Source: Synchiropus splendidus
Taxonomy: Eukaryota > Chordata > Actinopteri > Syngnathiformes > Callionymidae
Assembly: GCF_027744825.2 (NCBI RefSeq)
Contig: NC_071334.1
Coordinates: forward strand, 37,541,937-37,605,936
Direction: 5' to 3'
Length of the DNA stretch: 64,000 nt
The notes beneath the pieces are model-generated. The model had not been told where the DNA came from and did not search any database. It worked only from the letters and a program-made list of their open reading frames with translations. How positions within the stretch are numbered: the stretch's first letter is position 1; every line of letters begins with the position of its first letter. Made by a program: the position numbers and the translations under genes. This document shows, in pieces, positions 53,801 to 61,442 of this stretch.

Positions 53801-55302
53801 ACCCAAGCCAATTATGGGGCGACATTACTCAAATAAAAGGAGGAAAAAGAACCCCGGGAATGGCCCTTCAGGATCAATTAGCTAATTATCAAAATTTCTT
53901 AAAAAGGAAAGAAGTCTCCTGGAATGACTCCAATGGGGAAGTATCTATACGAGCCTGGCCTCATCTCGCAATGGAACCACTTTTCGTAGAGGCCTCGCCA
54001 AAAGATAGTGGACAGAAAAAGGGAAAAGTTGAAGATATATCTACAAGGTATACAGCTACGTTTCTGTTGCCCGATCATCTGAAGACAGTCAAACAATATT
54101 TTAAACAACACCCGGAATGGCGCCACGTAAGAACAATTCAGTCATCATTCCCGTTTGTCCATACTACTCTAATGACTACGGAAAGATTTCTGATAGCAGG
54201 GCTAGACCTCTTTCAGGTCAATAATACAAGACAAACACAGAGTCAGGTGTTTGATAAAACTGAATTTAAGAAGACTTGGTTCCCCATTATAAGTAGTGTT
54301 CAATATCCACAACTTAGATGGCAACCCCAAGACCCCGAGCATTTTAGTTTAAACGTTACAGGATACCAAGGGTGTTTCCGAGCACCTAACCTGAAGCCTA
54401 AGGCAGTTTATAGTCACGACTCTAATCCATGTGACCCACATCAGTGGGGTTATATCCCGTGTAATAGTTCTGGATGTTTTAATGGGTCCCAAGTAGCCAA
54501 GCAACTGAAAAGAGAGCATGAATCCTATTTTACTACTAGGTGGGGAACACATGGTATATTGTTGAATAATAGAGAAAAAATGTGTGGACGGCTTGGAATA
54601 CATGTAGCCATGCCACACTGGCCGAAAGTGGCTGCTCCGATTGGGCTTTTAGAAAGTATAAATCCAGGGTTCCTCATGTATAATCGATATGAAACATATC
54701 GAGATCAACTATGTAACAAAGACAGAGTGTATGCAAAATCACAGACACATGTTTTTGAATTGGATGATATAATCATATCAAAAATGACATCCAGTAATTC
54801 ATCTCCCTGGTACATTCCAATAGGAGAGAGAAGCTGCGTATATGAGGAATATAGTGCCCCTGAGATCAATATAACCAAGGACCCATATGCCTGTGAGAAA
54901 TTAAACGATTATTGGCATGTTGTACGTGACTTTCGGAAGAATGTACCGACGGCAGGATGGCTAGGATTTTTTGGAATGATGTCGGAAGCTATGATGTATG
55001 GAATAGGACAGGGAGTTGTAGATACAGCGGCAGCTGTGTGGGAAATTATCGAATTTATATGGTGGTACCTAAAATGGATACTGCTTGTATTAGCGATCCT
55101 CGTAGCTCTCGCCGTAATCTCTAAAGTAGTCACTTTATGTCGGTGCCTTAATAGTATATGCTGCTATCCGTGCCGTGCAGTCCAAAGACGAAAAGGAAGA
55201 CAAGAGAAAGAGTTCTTGAGACAGGCTCTTCGAGATGTCAAAGAAGAAATAAAGAAAAAGAAGCAAGAAAAGTGGAAAAAAGCCAATGGACAAAGGGTCT
55301 AG
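50818..55302 (+). CDS. env: Env: very long envelope glycoprotein
   Basis: 1494 residues, far longer than typical retroviral Env. The N-terminus is a cytoplasmic Trp-rich leader (W4, W8, W10, W15, W16, W55), then a membrane anchor at ~64-82. A polybasic site KRRRRR|S at 179-184 would release the leader, as furin does in foamy viruses. A Thr/Ser/Met-rich segment (~190-335) looks mucin-like. A second dibasic site, SRRVRR|E, lies at 526-531 and is not followed by an obvious fusion peptide. Many N-glycosylation sequons follow. Near the C-terminus a glycine/alanine amphipathic part (GIGQGVVDTAAAVW) leads to the anchor at ~1410-1440, then a Cys cluster and a Lys-rich tail. No CX6CC motif was noticed. 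Processing into leader, surface and transmembrane subunits is inferred. Confidence 0.92.
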   Translation: MNLWDKFWYWRARRWWQFKARQQLAYKDQAKDIQHQTPATISRKQMKRDKMIKEWEKTTRMSPLSLFIIGMLLFILILVIASWSNIVYEHMTYTSSVTRRWKSKTVRCRNCTVLTPDTKEISLPIATDKNGTQFDQALWIKQAIVYLNIHGAISGTCEYEKPKLDSQEVKSQVTAKTLKRRRRRSAESSVDKTAARPTWTAAAMSITPSLINQTGNINVIKNHMASSMTTPEPGKDTRNNGTTGIDTQTTLSAKNNEGNLGAAMTEKKTVMAASPIDSIIMYTPTMAPDQMETNIISTADGKTVDVNTMAPMFTSEPADPHKEGMGECDIPFKSVNVLNCDEGLMDWLLQASQAAYERLCEYKAQCKRKNQTLCEYDTWKDIVTHYGPTSKEFVTVKVKLINHDEMRLSGWSFNINSDKTCYYKVFAQQTRRGWSTGEDRYYMMKTCQKINTTHVWNAPLIRRIEQSIYNNRTWEEELWTTTEAYGNEEWDKSNQIGQLLLDIAPLPFSANSDPDVLNTDSADPVSRRVRRELEYTCSKEMFQKVETKTMLVLLESILNTVTAANSAKSEGKKEQQVKFFLSIPEETQFDNCLYLMTNGSKPWSDGKSPPDTHFGEEEVYPRCQPGKDCRNKGPKSDEYDTSPRDTGLRNVYWRWHLLTTMSEQHRDKINGSGKEYIADQHPDSKFWKIWLKYPVVQRRVMWYKLRALQEDGILCHNKQFNGKGMEEGNDCHKEPCECRRDQIGLAIPMMTQQPWKNWVRNNQSVWWTEAKRCLSQKLGINITHVKYAYQLINEKPNNTENRIFYPMRGKDWAEAMEYCTSDLPVNLSCPSGQPTGQQLNSHKHIILPTCLNDKAKNDPTVFFKAWEWSQLAGLILGQGLGWNSFDTESLEMLIWPHLVSYDELQTPSDGGKNTTVIHRFLVNPGLPDSVNPLNTLRGKVRNYEVKVQTEQGEWGYDSVYQENITEWNKPSTEGLQNDDQRTWYAALKEATLLFNPSQLWGDITQIKGGKRTPGMALQDQLANYQNFLKRKEVSWNDSNGEVSIRAWPHLAMEPLFVEASPKDSGQKKGKVEDISTRYTATFLLPDHLKTVKQYFKQHPEWRHVRTIQSSFPFVHTTLMTTERFLIAGLDLFQVNNTRQTQSQVFDKTEFKKTWFPIISSVQYPQLRWQPQDPEHFSLNVTGYQGCFRAPNLKPKAVYSHDSNPCDPHQWGYIPCNSSGCFNGSQVAKQLKREHESYFTTRWGTHGILLNNREKMCGRLGIHVAMPHWPKVAAPIGLLESINPGFLMYNRYETYRDQLCNKDRVYAKSQTHVFELDDIIISKMTSSNSSPWYIPIGERSCVYEEYSAPEINITKDPYACEKLNDYWHVVRDFRKNVPTAGWLGFFGMMSEAMMYGIGQGVVDTAAAVWEIIEFIWWYLKWILLVLAILVALAVISKVVTLCRCLNSICCYPCRAVQRRKGRQEKEFLRQALRDVKEEIKKKKQEKWKKANGQRV

Positions 55303-55630
55303 CTAAGTTCAGGTTAGGCATCCCACTTAGGTATTAAGGTACCGGACACGAAAGTGCCTGAGGGGGAAGTGAATAAGGAAAATCTTAGGATGAAAATCAA
55401 AATTTTAACCTGAGTGTTGGGCATCATTTTAATAATATTAATATTACTTAACTTCAAAGTTACCCAGTTCTCCTAAAAGAGGACTGGTGTTGAAGGATGG
55501 ACAATACACTGTGTATAACGTTACTAATACATCTTAAATAGTACCAAAGTACTAGTTTACGATATCAATTCAGGATTGATTCAAATGAGAACTAAATGAC
55601 ACAAATTCACAGAGCAATGTACTACGCTTC
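55303..55630 (+). other. Non-coding stretch after env
   Basis: 328 bases, AT-rich, with no frame. It aligns with provirus A at about 14170-14610. It may hold splice acceptors for the downstream genes; none is compelling. Confidence 0.6.
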
Positions 55631-55840
55631 ATGGCTTTTACCCACAATAATATTAAAATGCCCATAAAGTGTTTAAACACAGCACGGAACCAGACAATAG
55701 TTTGGACTCTCTTCTGGATGACATGGGCGTGGATTGGAGCAGATGCACTGACGCTCCGCCTACATCAACAGGGGACTCAAGGTAACGCCTCCACCCGCAA
55801 GCACCTGCAAAGAGCAGCGCAGCAAATATCTCACGTTTAG
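55631..55840 (+). CDS. Small ORF with a hydrophobic segment
   Basis: 69 residues. A hydrophobic stretch, TIVWTLFWMTWAWIGADA (about 23-40), looks like a signal peptide or single membrane span, followed by a polar tail. It ends 11 bases before the 216-aa ORF. In provirus A a single-base difference brings a stop after 14 codons. It could be a genuine small protein, an upstream exon, or chance. Confidence 0.35.
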   Translation: MAFTHNNIKMPIKCLNTARNQTIVWTLFWMTWAWIGADALTLRLHQQGTQGNASTRKHLQRAAQQISHV

Positions 55841-55851
55841 TCGCGCTGAAC

Positions 55852-56502
55852 ATGGCAAGCAACCAGACGAACACCACCGGGTATCACCCCGAGAGTCCTC
55901 CCCAGGTAGGGGCAGATTTTATTGATCTTGCAATACTGTCCATTTTACAAGTAATATTTGTTCCTCCATTACATAAGCAAAAAACTTGTCTGGGATGCAT
56001 CCTCGGATTAATAGTAGGGTGCATTCGCTTTTTCGTTAGAAAAGCATCCCCTTTACATGCCTCGTTCAGCCTCATTGGATGCGCGGGTTTAAATTTAAGC
56101 CCTCAGAGACCATGGCTTTGGCCGACCGCGGTCACCATAGTATACGTACTGGACAGTCTGTACACCGAATTGGCCCTTTTGTTTTGCATAGGTTCTCAGT
56201 GTACCTATTGCATTATAGCAGGAACGGCAATATATTTCATACTCATAGGTTTATTGCTGACATTAATTTGGTCAACCCTGGGGAGGTATAAAAGGGCAGC
56301 ACTTAATCTTACTGCGCAATGGATAATTCTGATGATATGGATTCTGTTCAAAAAGTTAGCTGGAGGAACTTCTTTGTATGTCTCTGTGTTTTATATAGGT
56401 TACCTGATGGGGACTTGTTACCCCATAAAGATATGGAAAACTTCGAACAGCATAAGGCTGTTTGGGATGGCGTCTACTCTTCGTAGACCTTCTCAGAATT
56501 GA
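55852..56502 (+). CDS. Multipass membrane protein, unknown
   Basis: 216 residues. The N-terminus is short and polar with NQT and NTT glycosylation sequons (MASNQTNTTGYHPE). It is followed by about six hydrophobic segments at roughly 25-38, 46-61, 70-80, 90-112, 118-143 and 155-190, including CLGCILGLIVGCI and IYFILIGLLLTLIWSTL. Small basic loops (RFFVRK, GRYKR, LFKK) separate them. No retroviral gene of this kind is known to me. The frame is conserved in provirus A over about 200 codons, which argues for function. Possible roles: ion channel, receptor interference, or a captured host membrane gene. No identity is claimed. Confidence 0.8.
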   Translation: MASNQTNTTGYHPESPPQVGADFIDLAILSILQVIFVPPLHKQKTCLGCILGLIVGCIRFFVRKASPLHASFSLIGCAGLNLSPQRPWLWPTAVTIVYVLDSLYTELALLFCIGSQCTYCIIAGTAIYFILIGLLLTLIWSTLGRYKRAALNLTAQWIILMIWILFKKLAGGTSLYVSVFYIGYLMGTCYPIKIWKTSNSIRLFGMASTLRRPSQN

Positions 56503-56511
56503 CATTTTGTA

Positions 56512-56895
56512 ATGTTTCTACAGGGCTCAATTGTGATTACGGACGGGAACAACAAAGCAGATCAATGGGATCCATGGCACACGCAAAAAATGAGAGTCCT
56601 GTATGCCCTAGATGTGATCATGGAGCCCCTTGATCCCGGAACCAAAGTCCGCCCTGTAGACAGAGGAAGACATAGGATTTTTAGTTGGGGACCCTCCACC
56701 AAAATGGTTGAATATTGGAGGGGTGAGCCCCGCATGAAATTTACAGCAAAGGTGTCACGCGGTGTACTTACCCAAGATCATAAAAAGCAAAAAAATTGTG
56801 GATACCGCATGAAATCAAAGCAAAGGATCGGGTTGTGTGGTCATTCGAAAAGGAGACCCCGTTCATTCTCCAGGCATGGCCACGTTTTGTGGTAA
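56512..56895 (+). CDS. ORF4a: N-terminal frame ahead of ORF4b
   Basis: 127 residues. The ATG lies within a likely splice acceptor tract (TTTCTACAG at 56515-56523), so the spliced frame may begin just after it. The sequence has Trp and basic blocks (WDPWHTQKMRVL, RPVDRGRHRIFSWG) but no known domain. From about 56790 its reading frame overlaps ORF4b. The part after the A-run looks like out-of-frame translation (KSKQRIGLCGHSKRR). The real protein probably continues into ORF4b by frameshift or splicing, and the last ~33 codons here may be spurious. The region is deleted in provirus A and cannot be compared. Confidence 0.55.
   Translation: MFLQGSIVITDGNNKADQWDPWHTQKMRVLYALDVIMEPLDPGTKVRPVDRGRHRIFSWGPSTKMVEYWRGEPRMKFTAKVSRGVLTQDHKKQKNCGYRMKSKQRIGLCGHSKRRPRSFSRHGHVLW
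56790..56796 (+). promoter_or_regulatory. Candidate -1 frameshift site between ORF4a and ORF4b
   Basis: A AAA AAT heptamer (seven-A run followed by T) in ORF4a register. A -1 slip moves reading into ORF4b, which has no ATG near its 5' limit. No downstream pseudoknot was established. A single-base A-run indel is the alternative explanation. Confidence 0.4.
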
Positions 56896-58499
56896 TGTGC
56901 CGGGAGAACGAGCCATTGAACCATTGGCTCCCAGTTGTTTGTGCTGAACTCTGGGAGTTTACGTTCCCCGGGGATGATAAGCTGCCCCCGTTGACCACGT
57001 ACGCCATTAGGGCGTACCATTGTAAAATAGGACCTGGGCAGACATCCTGGATTGAACGCGGAGCATTCCATCCCCCGTATATGATGGAGGGAATGGTGCT
57101 GAAAACCGAACAGGTGGGAGAAATATACAACGAAGACTTGGGAAATGTTAGCCCAGCCAGACCTTGGGGGCCAGGAAACATTCAGCCAGGCTACCAACCT
57201 CCCGGAAAGCAGATTTACCTCTGCGACACAAACTTACTGATGGTGACTCAATGGCAGAAAGATGTTGTGAGTGTGTATGAGGACTGGGAGGAGTGCGTCG
57301 ACAGGGAGCATGATGAATTGTGGCATGGGGGGTTTGGTACACAACATTACCAAGGAGGATATTGTCCTAGTGGTTACTATGAGTGGATCGAAAGGTTGTT
57401 GAAAGGTAGATCAGTGGTGCCCACGGCACATGGATGGCATATGCAAAGACCAGTCACTTGGGAAAAATTCGCCCGACTGGTGATGAGTGGAGCTAAGGAG
57501 GAAGCAATGGCGGTGTTGGAGGGGAATCGCGACTGGAAGCGCCCTGCCATGCTCCAACAGTACAAACGGCAACGCGGGAGGCCCGCCCCCCGGAGACCAA
57601 ACCCGGCGAGACGTTGGGCAAGGAGAGCCGCGACATCCAGTAGCACAGAGGTGGCCTCTGGAGGGAGAAGCAATCTCCCGTCCAATGACGAGGCACCTGC
57701 TAGCTCGGAGTCGGTAGCTACTCCAGCCCCAAGGGCACCCAAGTGTCGGAGGGCCTCCGTGTCTGTACCGATGTACCCTGAGCCAGCGCGGTCCTCTCCC
57801 GAACCACTGCCAAATGCCCCACCACCTTCAGAAAGTGGTGCAGTTGAGGACAGCCAGGAAGAACAGCCAAATCAACAGGGAGATGCCAGCGCAGCAAATT
57901 GTGCTTATTGTAAGGGAGAATTAGTAGCCCTTAAAGATCCACTCCTTTGTAAGCACGATGGCCATATCCTGGGAAGTTGCCACCTGTGTGGGTTAAACAT
58001 GAGGGACATCAGCTTTGTCTTCCCTGATGTTGGACAGTTCGTAGCAGGCCCCGTTAATGACTCTCACACGGGGACAGATGGCCCTGTGGAGATGAACCCC
58101 GGAAGCATGCTAAACCCTGTACCCCCGGCATCACCAAGACGCCAGACACCTTCTCCTCAAACTGAAGACTCCAGTGATCTGAGCCCCACATCTTCTCAAT
58201 CTGCAAGCCACTCGACTCCAGCCCCACGAAATGAATATTCACCCACCACTCCCCAATATGAGGTTCCAGCTCCCCCAGCGTCTGTGGATGGTGATGGAGA
58301 ACCTAATGACTACACTGCCCCTTTGACGTCCAGCCCTGCGTCGCCTGGTGTGCCAAGATCGGCATCTGCGCTGATGTGGATCTGCTACTACGTGAACATG
58401 CTGAGAGAATTGGATGATCTCGAGTCCCTGATGAGACAACAAAATGATGACGACGAAGGAATCGGACCACTGGACTTTGACGAACTGGACAAATGGTGA
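56796..58499 (+). CDS. ORF4b: putative nuclear transactivator
   Basis: About 567 codons with a non-ATG 5' limit; the first in-frame ATG is at 56895. Residues 1-230 are Trp/Tyr-rich and globular (LWHGGFG, YYEWIERLLKG). A basic tract at ~245-275 (KRQRGRPAPRRPNPARRWAR) resembles a nuclear localisation or nucleic-acid-binding signal. A Ser/Pro-rich linker follows. At ~368-400 a CAYC...C...CHLC arrangement with a KHDGH block could bind zinc. The C-terminus is acidic and hydrophobic (LRELDDLESL, DDDEGIGPLDFDELDKW), like an activation domain. Position next to the 3' LTR matches the foamy transactivator genes. Function is inferred from composition and place; no sequence homology was recognised. Confidence 0.8.
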   Translation: MWIPHEIKAKDRVVWSFEKETPFILQAWPRFVVMCRENEPLNHWLPVVCAELWEFTFPGDDKLPPLTTYAIRAYHCKIGPGQTSWIERGAFHPPYMMEGMVLKTEQVGEIYNEDLGNVSPARPWGPGNIQPGYQPPGKQIYLCDTNLLMVTQWQKDVVSVYEDWEECVDREHDELWHGGFGTQHYQGGYCPSGYYEWIERLLKGRSVVPTAHGWHMQRPVTWEKFARLVMSGAKEEAMAVLEGNRDWKRPAMLQQYKRQRGRPAPRRPNPARRWARRAATSSSTEVASGGRSNLPSNDEAPASSESVATPAPRAPKCRRASVSVPMYPEPARSSPEPLPNAPPPSESGAVEDSQEEQPNQQGDASAANCAYCKGELVALKDPLLCKHDGHILGSCHLCGLNMRDISFVFPDVGQFVAGPVNDSHTGTDGPVEMNPGSMLNPVPPASPRRQTPSPQTEDSSDLSPTSSQSASHSTPAPRNEYSPTTPQYEVPAPPASVDGDGEPNDYTAPLTSSPASPGVPRSASALMWICYYVNMLRELDDLESLMRQQNDDDEGIGPLDFDELDKW

Positions 58500-58513
58500 A
58501 GGACGATATTTTC

Positions 58514-58522
58514 GGAGGGGGA
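58514..58522 (+). promoter_or_regulatory. Polypurine tract
   Basis: GGAGGGGGA directly before the TG of the 3' LTR, the expected primer for plus-strand DNA synthesis. Confidence 0.9.
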
Positions 58523-60257
58523 TGTTGTATACACTGGAAGTTCGAAAATATTATAATCAAAACCTGCTAAATAATATTTGATATTGTTTCTGTTTTTTAT
58601 CATTAATGGACCTGCTAAATAATATTTGATATTGTTTTTGATTTTTTATCATTAATTGTTTAATGTTTCAAACTTTAGTGAACCTGTATGCGTTTGATCA
58701 TGCGCGTTTGAACTCACGAACAGCTGTGTGCTTGGATCTGAGAATGACCTTGAAGGCGCGCTCATTTGAAGCGGCCATCTTGAACTTAGTTTGAACCTGT
58801 GCGCACGTGCTGACAAAATGGAGTGGATGTACTGACCTAATATGGTGAACCGGGCATCAGTGACGTAAAAAATGATGTAAGTGCTGACGCAATTGACACT
58901 AATATGATCTATCACCGAACATGTATCCTTTTGAGGGAGGAACTTCAAAAGGCCACCTGGAGAAAAAACAAGATAAGTTATAGATATGACTAATTGGCTT
59001 GGCGTGAGAAAACGGATGTCGGTATGTCTTCAAAGCCGTGTGTCGCTATATAAGCGCTCGGAGATGTGACCCTGAGTTCTTGCTCTTTTTGGATCTTCGC
59101 CCGCGTCTGTCCGCCGTAAGTTTTTATCTTATCTTGGGACGGTGCTCTTGCTGTTTGCTCTCGGACCATTTGATTTCAACTCAGCTTTTATTTCTCTTTT
59201 ACTATTTTTGAATTAATCCTTTTTATTGAAGTAATTTTGATTATATGGTTTTGAAGTATTTTAATTATACGGCTTTTGAAGTGTTTTTGATTATATGGTT
59301 TTGAAGTATTTTAATTATACGGCTTTTGAAGTGTTTTTGATTATATGGTTTTGAAGTATTTTTAATTATACGGTTATTGAAGTATTTTTTGATTATATGG
59401 TTTTGAAGTATTTTTAATTATACGGCTTTTGAAGTATTTTTGATTATATGGTTTTGAAGTATTTTAATTATACGGCTTTTGAAGTATTTTTGATTATATG
59501 GTTTTTGAAGTATATGTACTAGTACCAGCGTCTGGCGGTACTTTTGATATTGTTGGGTATCAGCGTCTGGCAATACCCTTGAGTTTATGGATTTTATTAT
59601 TTTTGGTTGACTTTGCTGTTTTTACTATTCTTTTATTAATTTTTTGAAGAAACATTTTTGTGACAAAAGACAAAATAAAATTGAGTACGAATTAAGTACT
59701 GAAAAGGCACAACGGCGTGGATCCCTGACTACTAAAGAATCAACTGGCTCCTACCTACTACCATCAATTGGGTTATAGGTGAGTTACTGTTTGATTTCCT
59801 CCTGTTGCACATTTAATGAGTGTCTCACATGGCAGCATTATTCCATCCTGAATTATTGTGTCAATGATTAGGTGGTAGTTTTAGGCATTAATGGGGAAAA
59901 TGTTATTTGAAAGGAATGGATTTAGGATCCGATCATGAGTCCCTAAACGAAGTTAAGTAAAGAGACTACGATAAGGTGTAGCATTGTAAGGTCAAGAACC
60001 TGTTTCTTAACAGGTCGGGCTAATTAAATAACCCGCTCAGTGAAGCGCCGACACTACTCACTAATATAATAAGGTATAGTTGATATGCTTATTATAGTTT
60101 TAGAACCGTGTCCGCAACAAGAGGCTGACTGAGTTGACCAACCGAGGGGCCCTTTACCAGAGAGGCAAAGGGAGGTAGTGTGCTTGGAACTAGGGACGGC
60201 TTATGTTATAGCTAATCGCCTTGTACACAAGACCTTGAAAACCTAAACCCGACGACA
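58523..60257 (+). repeat. 3' LTR of provirus B
   Basis: 1735 bp; identical to the 5' LTR apart from one substitution and an extra 24 bp just upstream of the TATA box (TATATAAG at 59047-59054). The 47-bp repeats run at about 59230-59510. AATAAA at 59674-59679 should end the transcripts. Confidence 0.95.
59521..59578 (+). promoter_or_regulatory. Twin stem-loops in R of provirus B (3' LTR)
   Basis: Hairpin 1 at 59521-59542 and hairpin 2 at 59555-59578, the same as in the 5' LTR. In the transcript this copy lies upstream of the poly(A) signal. Confidence 0.65.
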
Positions 60258-60262
60258 GTTAT
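60258..60262 (+). repeat. Target-site duplication, right copy
   Basis: GTTAT, followed by CAACATTTTTATG, which restores the satellite unit. Confidence 0.92.
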
Positions 60263-61442
60263 CAACATTTTTATGTTTGGCATTCCGGAACCCACCTTAT
60301 CTCAGGCTGAAAACGTGTTTTCTGCATAGCGCCATAACTTTGCAGGGAAGCTTCAGAACATGAAATTTTCACGTCCCACTATAGCAGAAAGGGTCTTTCT
60401 AGTAGTTGCACATCAAATCAAAGCTGCCTGAAGTGTTTTTCCAAAGTTATCAACATTTTTATGTTTGGCGTTCCGAAACACTCCTTATCTCATGCTGAAA
60501 ACGCGTTTTCTTCATTGTGCCATAACTTTGCAGGGAAAGTTCAGAACTTGAAATTTTCACCTCCCACTATAGCAGAAAGGGTCTTTCTAGTAGATGCACA
60601 TCAAATCTAAGCTGTCTGAAGTGTTTTTCGAAAGTTATCAACACTTTTATGTTTGGTGTTCCGAAACCCTCCTCATCTCAGGCTAAAAAGTGTTCTTGTG
60701 CATTGTGCCTTAATTTCTTAGGGAAGCTTCAGAACATGAAATTTTCACCTACCACTATAGCAGAAAGGGTCTTTCTAGTAGTTGCACATCAAATCTAAGC
60801 TGTCTGAAGTGTTTTTCGAAAGTTATAAACACTTTTATGTTTGGCGTTCCGAAACCCACCTTATCTAAGTCTGAAAAGCGTGTTTGTGCATTGTGCCATA
60901 ACTTCTCAGGGAAGCTTCCGAACATTAAATTTTCACCTCCCAATATAACAGAAAGGGTCTTTCTAGTAGTTGCACATCAAATCTAAGCTGTTTGAAGTGT
61001 TTTTCGAAAGTTATCAACACTTTTATGTTTGGCGTTCCGAAACCCACCTTATCTCAGGCTGAAAAGCGTTTTTGTGCATTGTGCAATAACTTCTCAGCGA
61101 AGCTTCAGAACATGAAATTTTCACCTCCCACTATAGCAGAAAGGGTCTTTCTAGTAGTTGAACATCAAATCTAAGCTGTCTGAAGTGTTTTTCGAAAGTT
61201 ATCAACACTTTTATGTGTGGCGTTCCGAAACCCACTTTATCTCTGGCTGAAAAGCGTTTTTGTGCATTGTGCCATAACTTCTCAGGGAAGCTTCAGAACA
61301 TGAAATTTTCACCTCCCACTATAGCAGAAAGGGTCTTTCTAGTAGTTGCACATCGGATCTAAGCTGTCTGAAGTGTTTTTCGAAAGTTATCAACACTTTT
61401 ATGTTTGGAGTTCCGAAACCCACCATATCTCAGGCTGAAAAC
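60263..61442 (+). repeat. Satellite array, forward units
   Basis: Units of exactly 188 bp: the GTTATCAAC-type box begins at 60258, 60446, 60634, 60822 and 61010. The array stops in mid-unit after CAGGCTGAAAAC. Confidence 0.95.

Larger units (their letters stand above)
40445..60257 (+). mobile_element. Provirus B: intact giant foamy-like endogenous retrovirus
   Basis: A 19,813-bp LTR-bounded element with all signals of a retrovirus: TG...CA LTRs, tRNA-Lys-type primer site, polypurine tract, 5-bp target duplication, gag, pol with protease-RT-RNase H-integrase, and env. Extra genes are ORF3 between pol and env, and at least two reading frames between env and the 3' LTR. All major frames are open. 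LTR near-identity points to a recent insertion. Size is roughly twice that of a simple retrovirus. The foamy-like label rests on layout and Gag/Pol/Env features; a phylogeny was not done. Confidence 0.95.
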
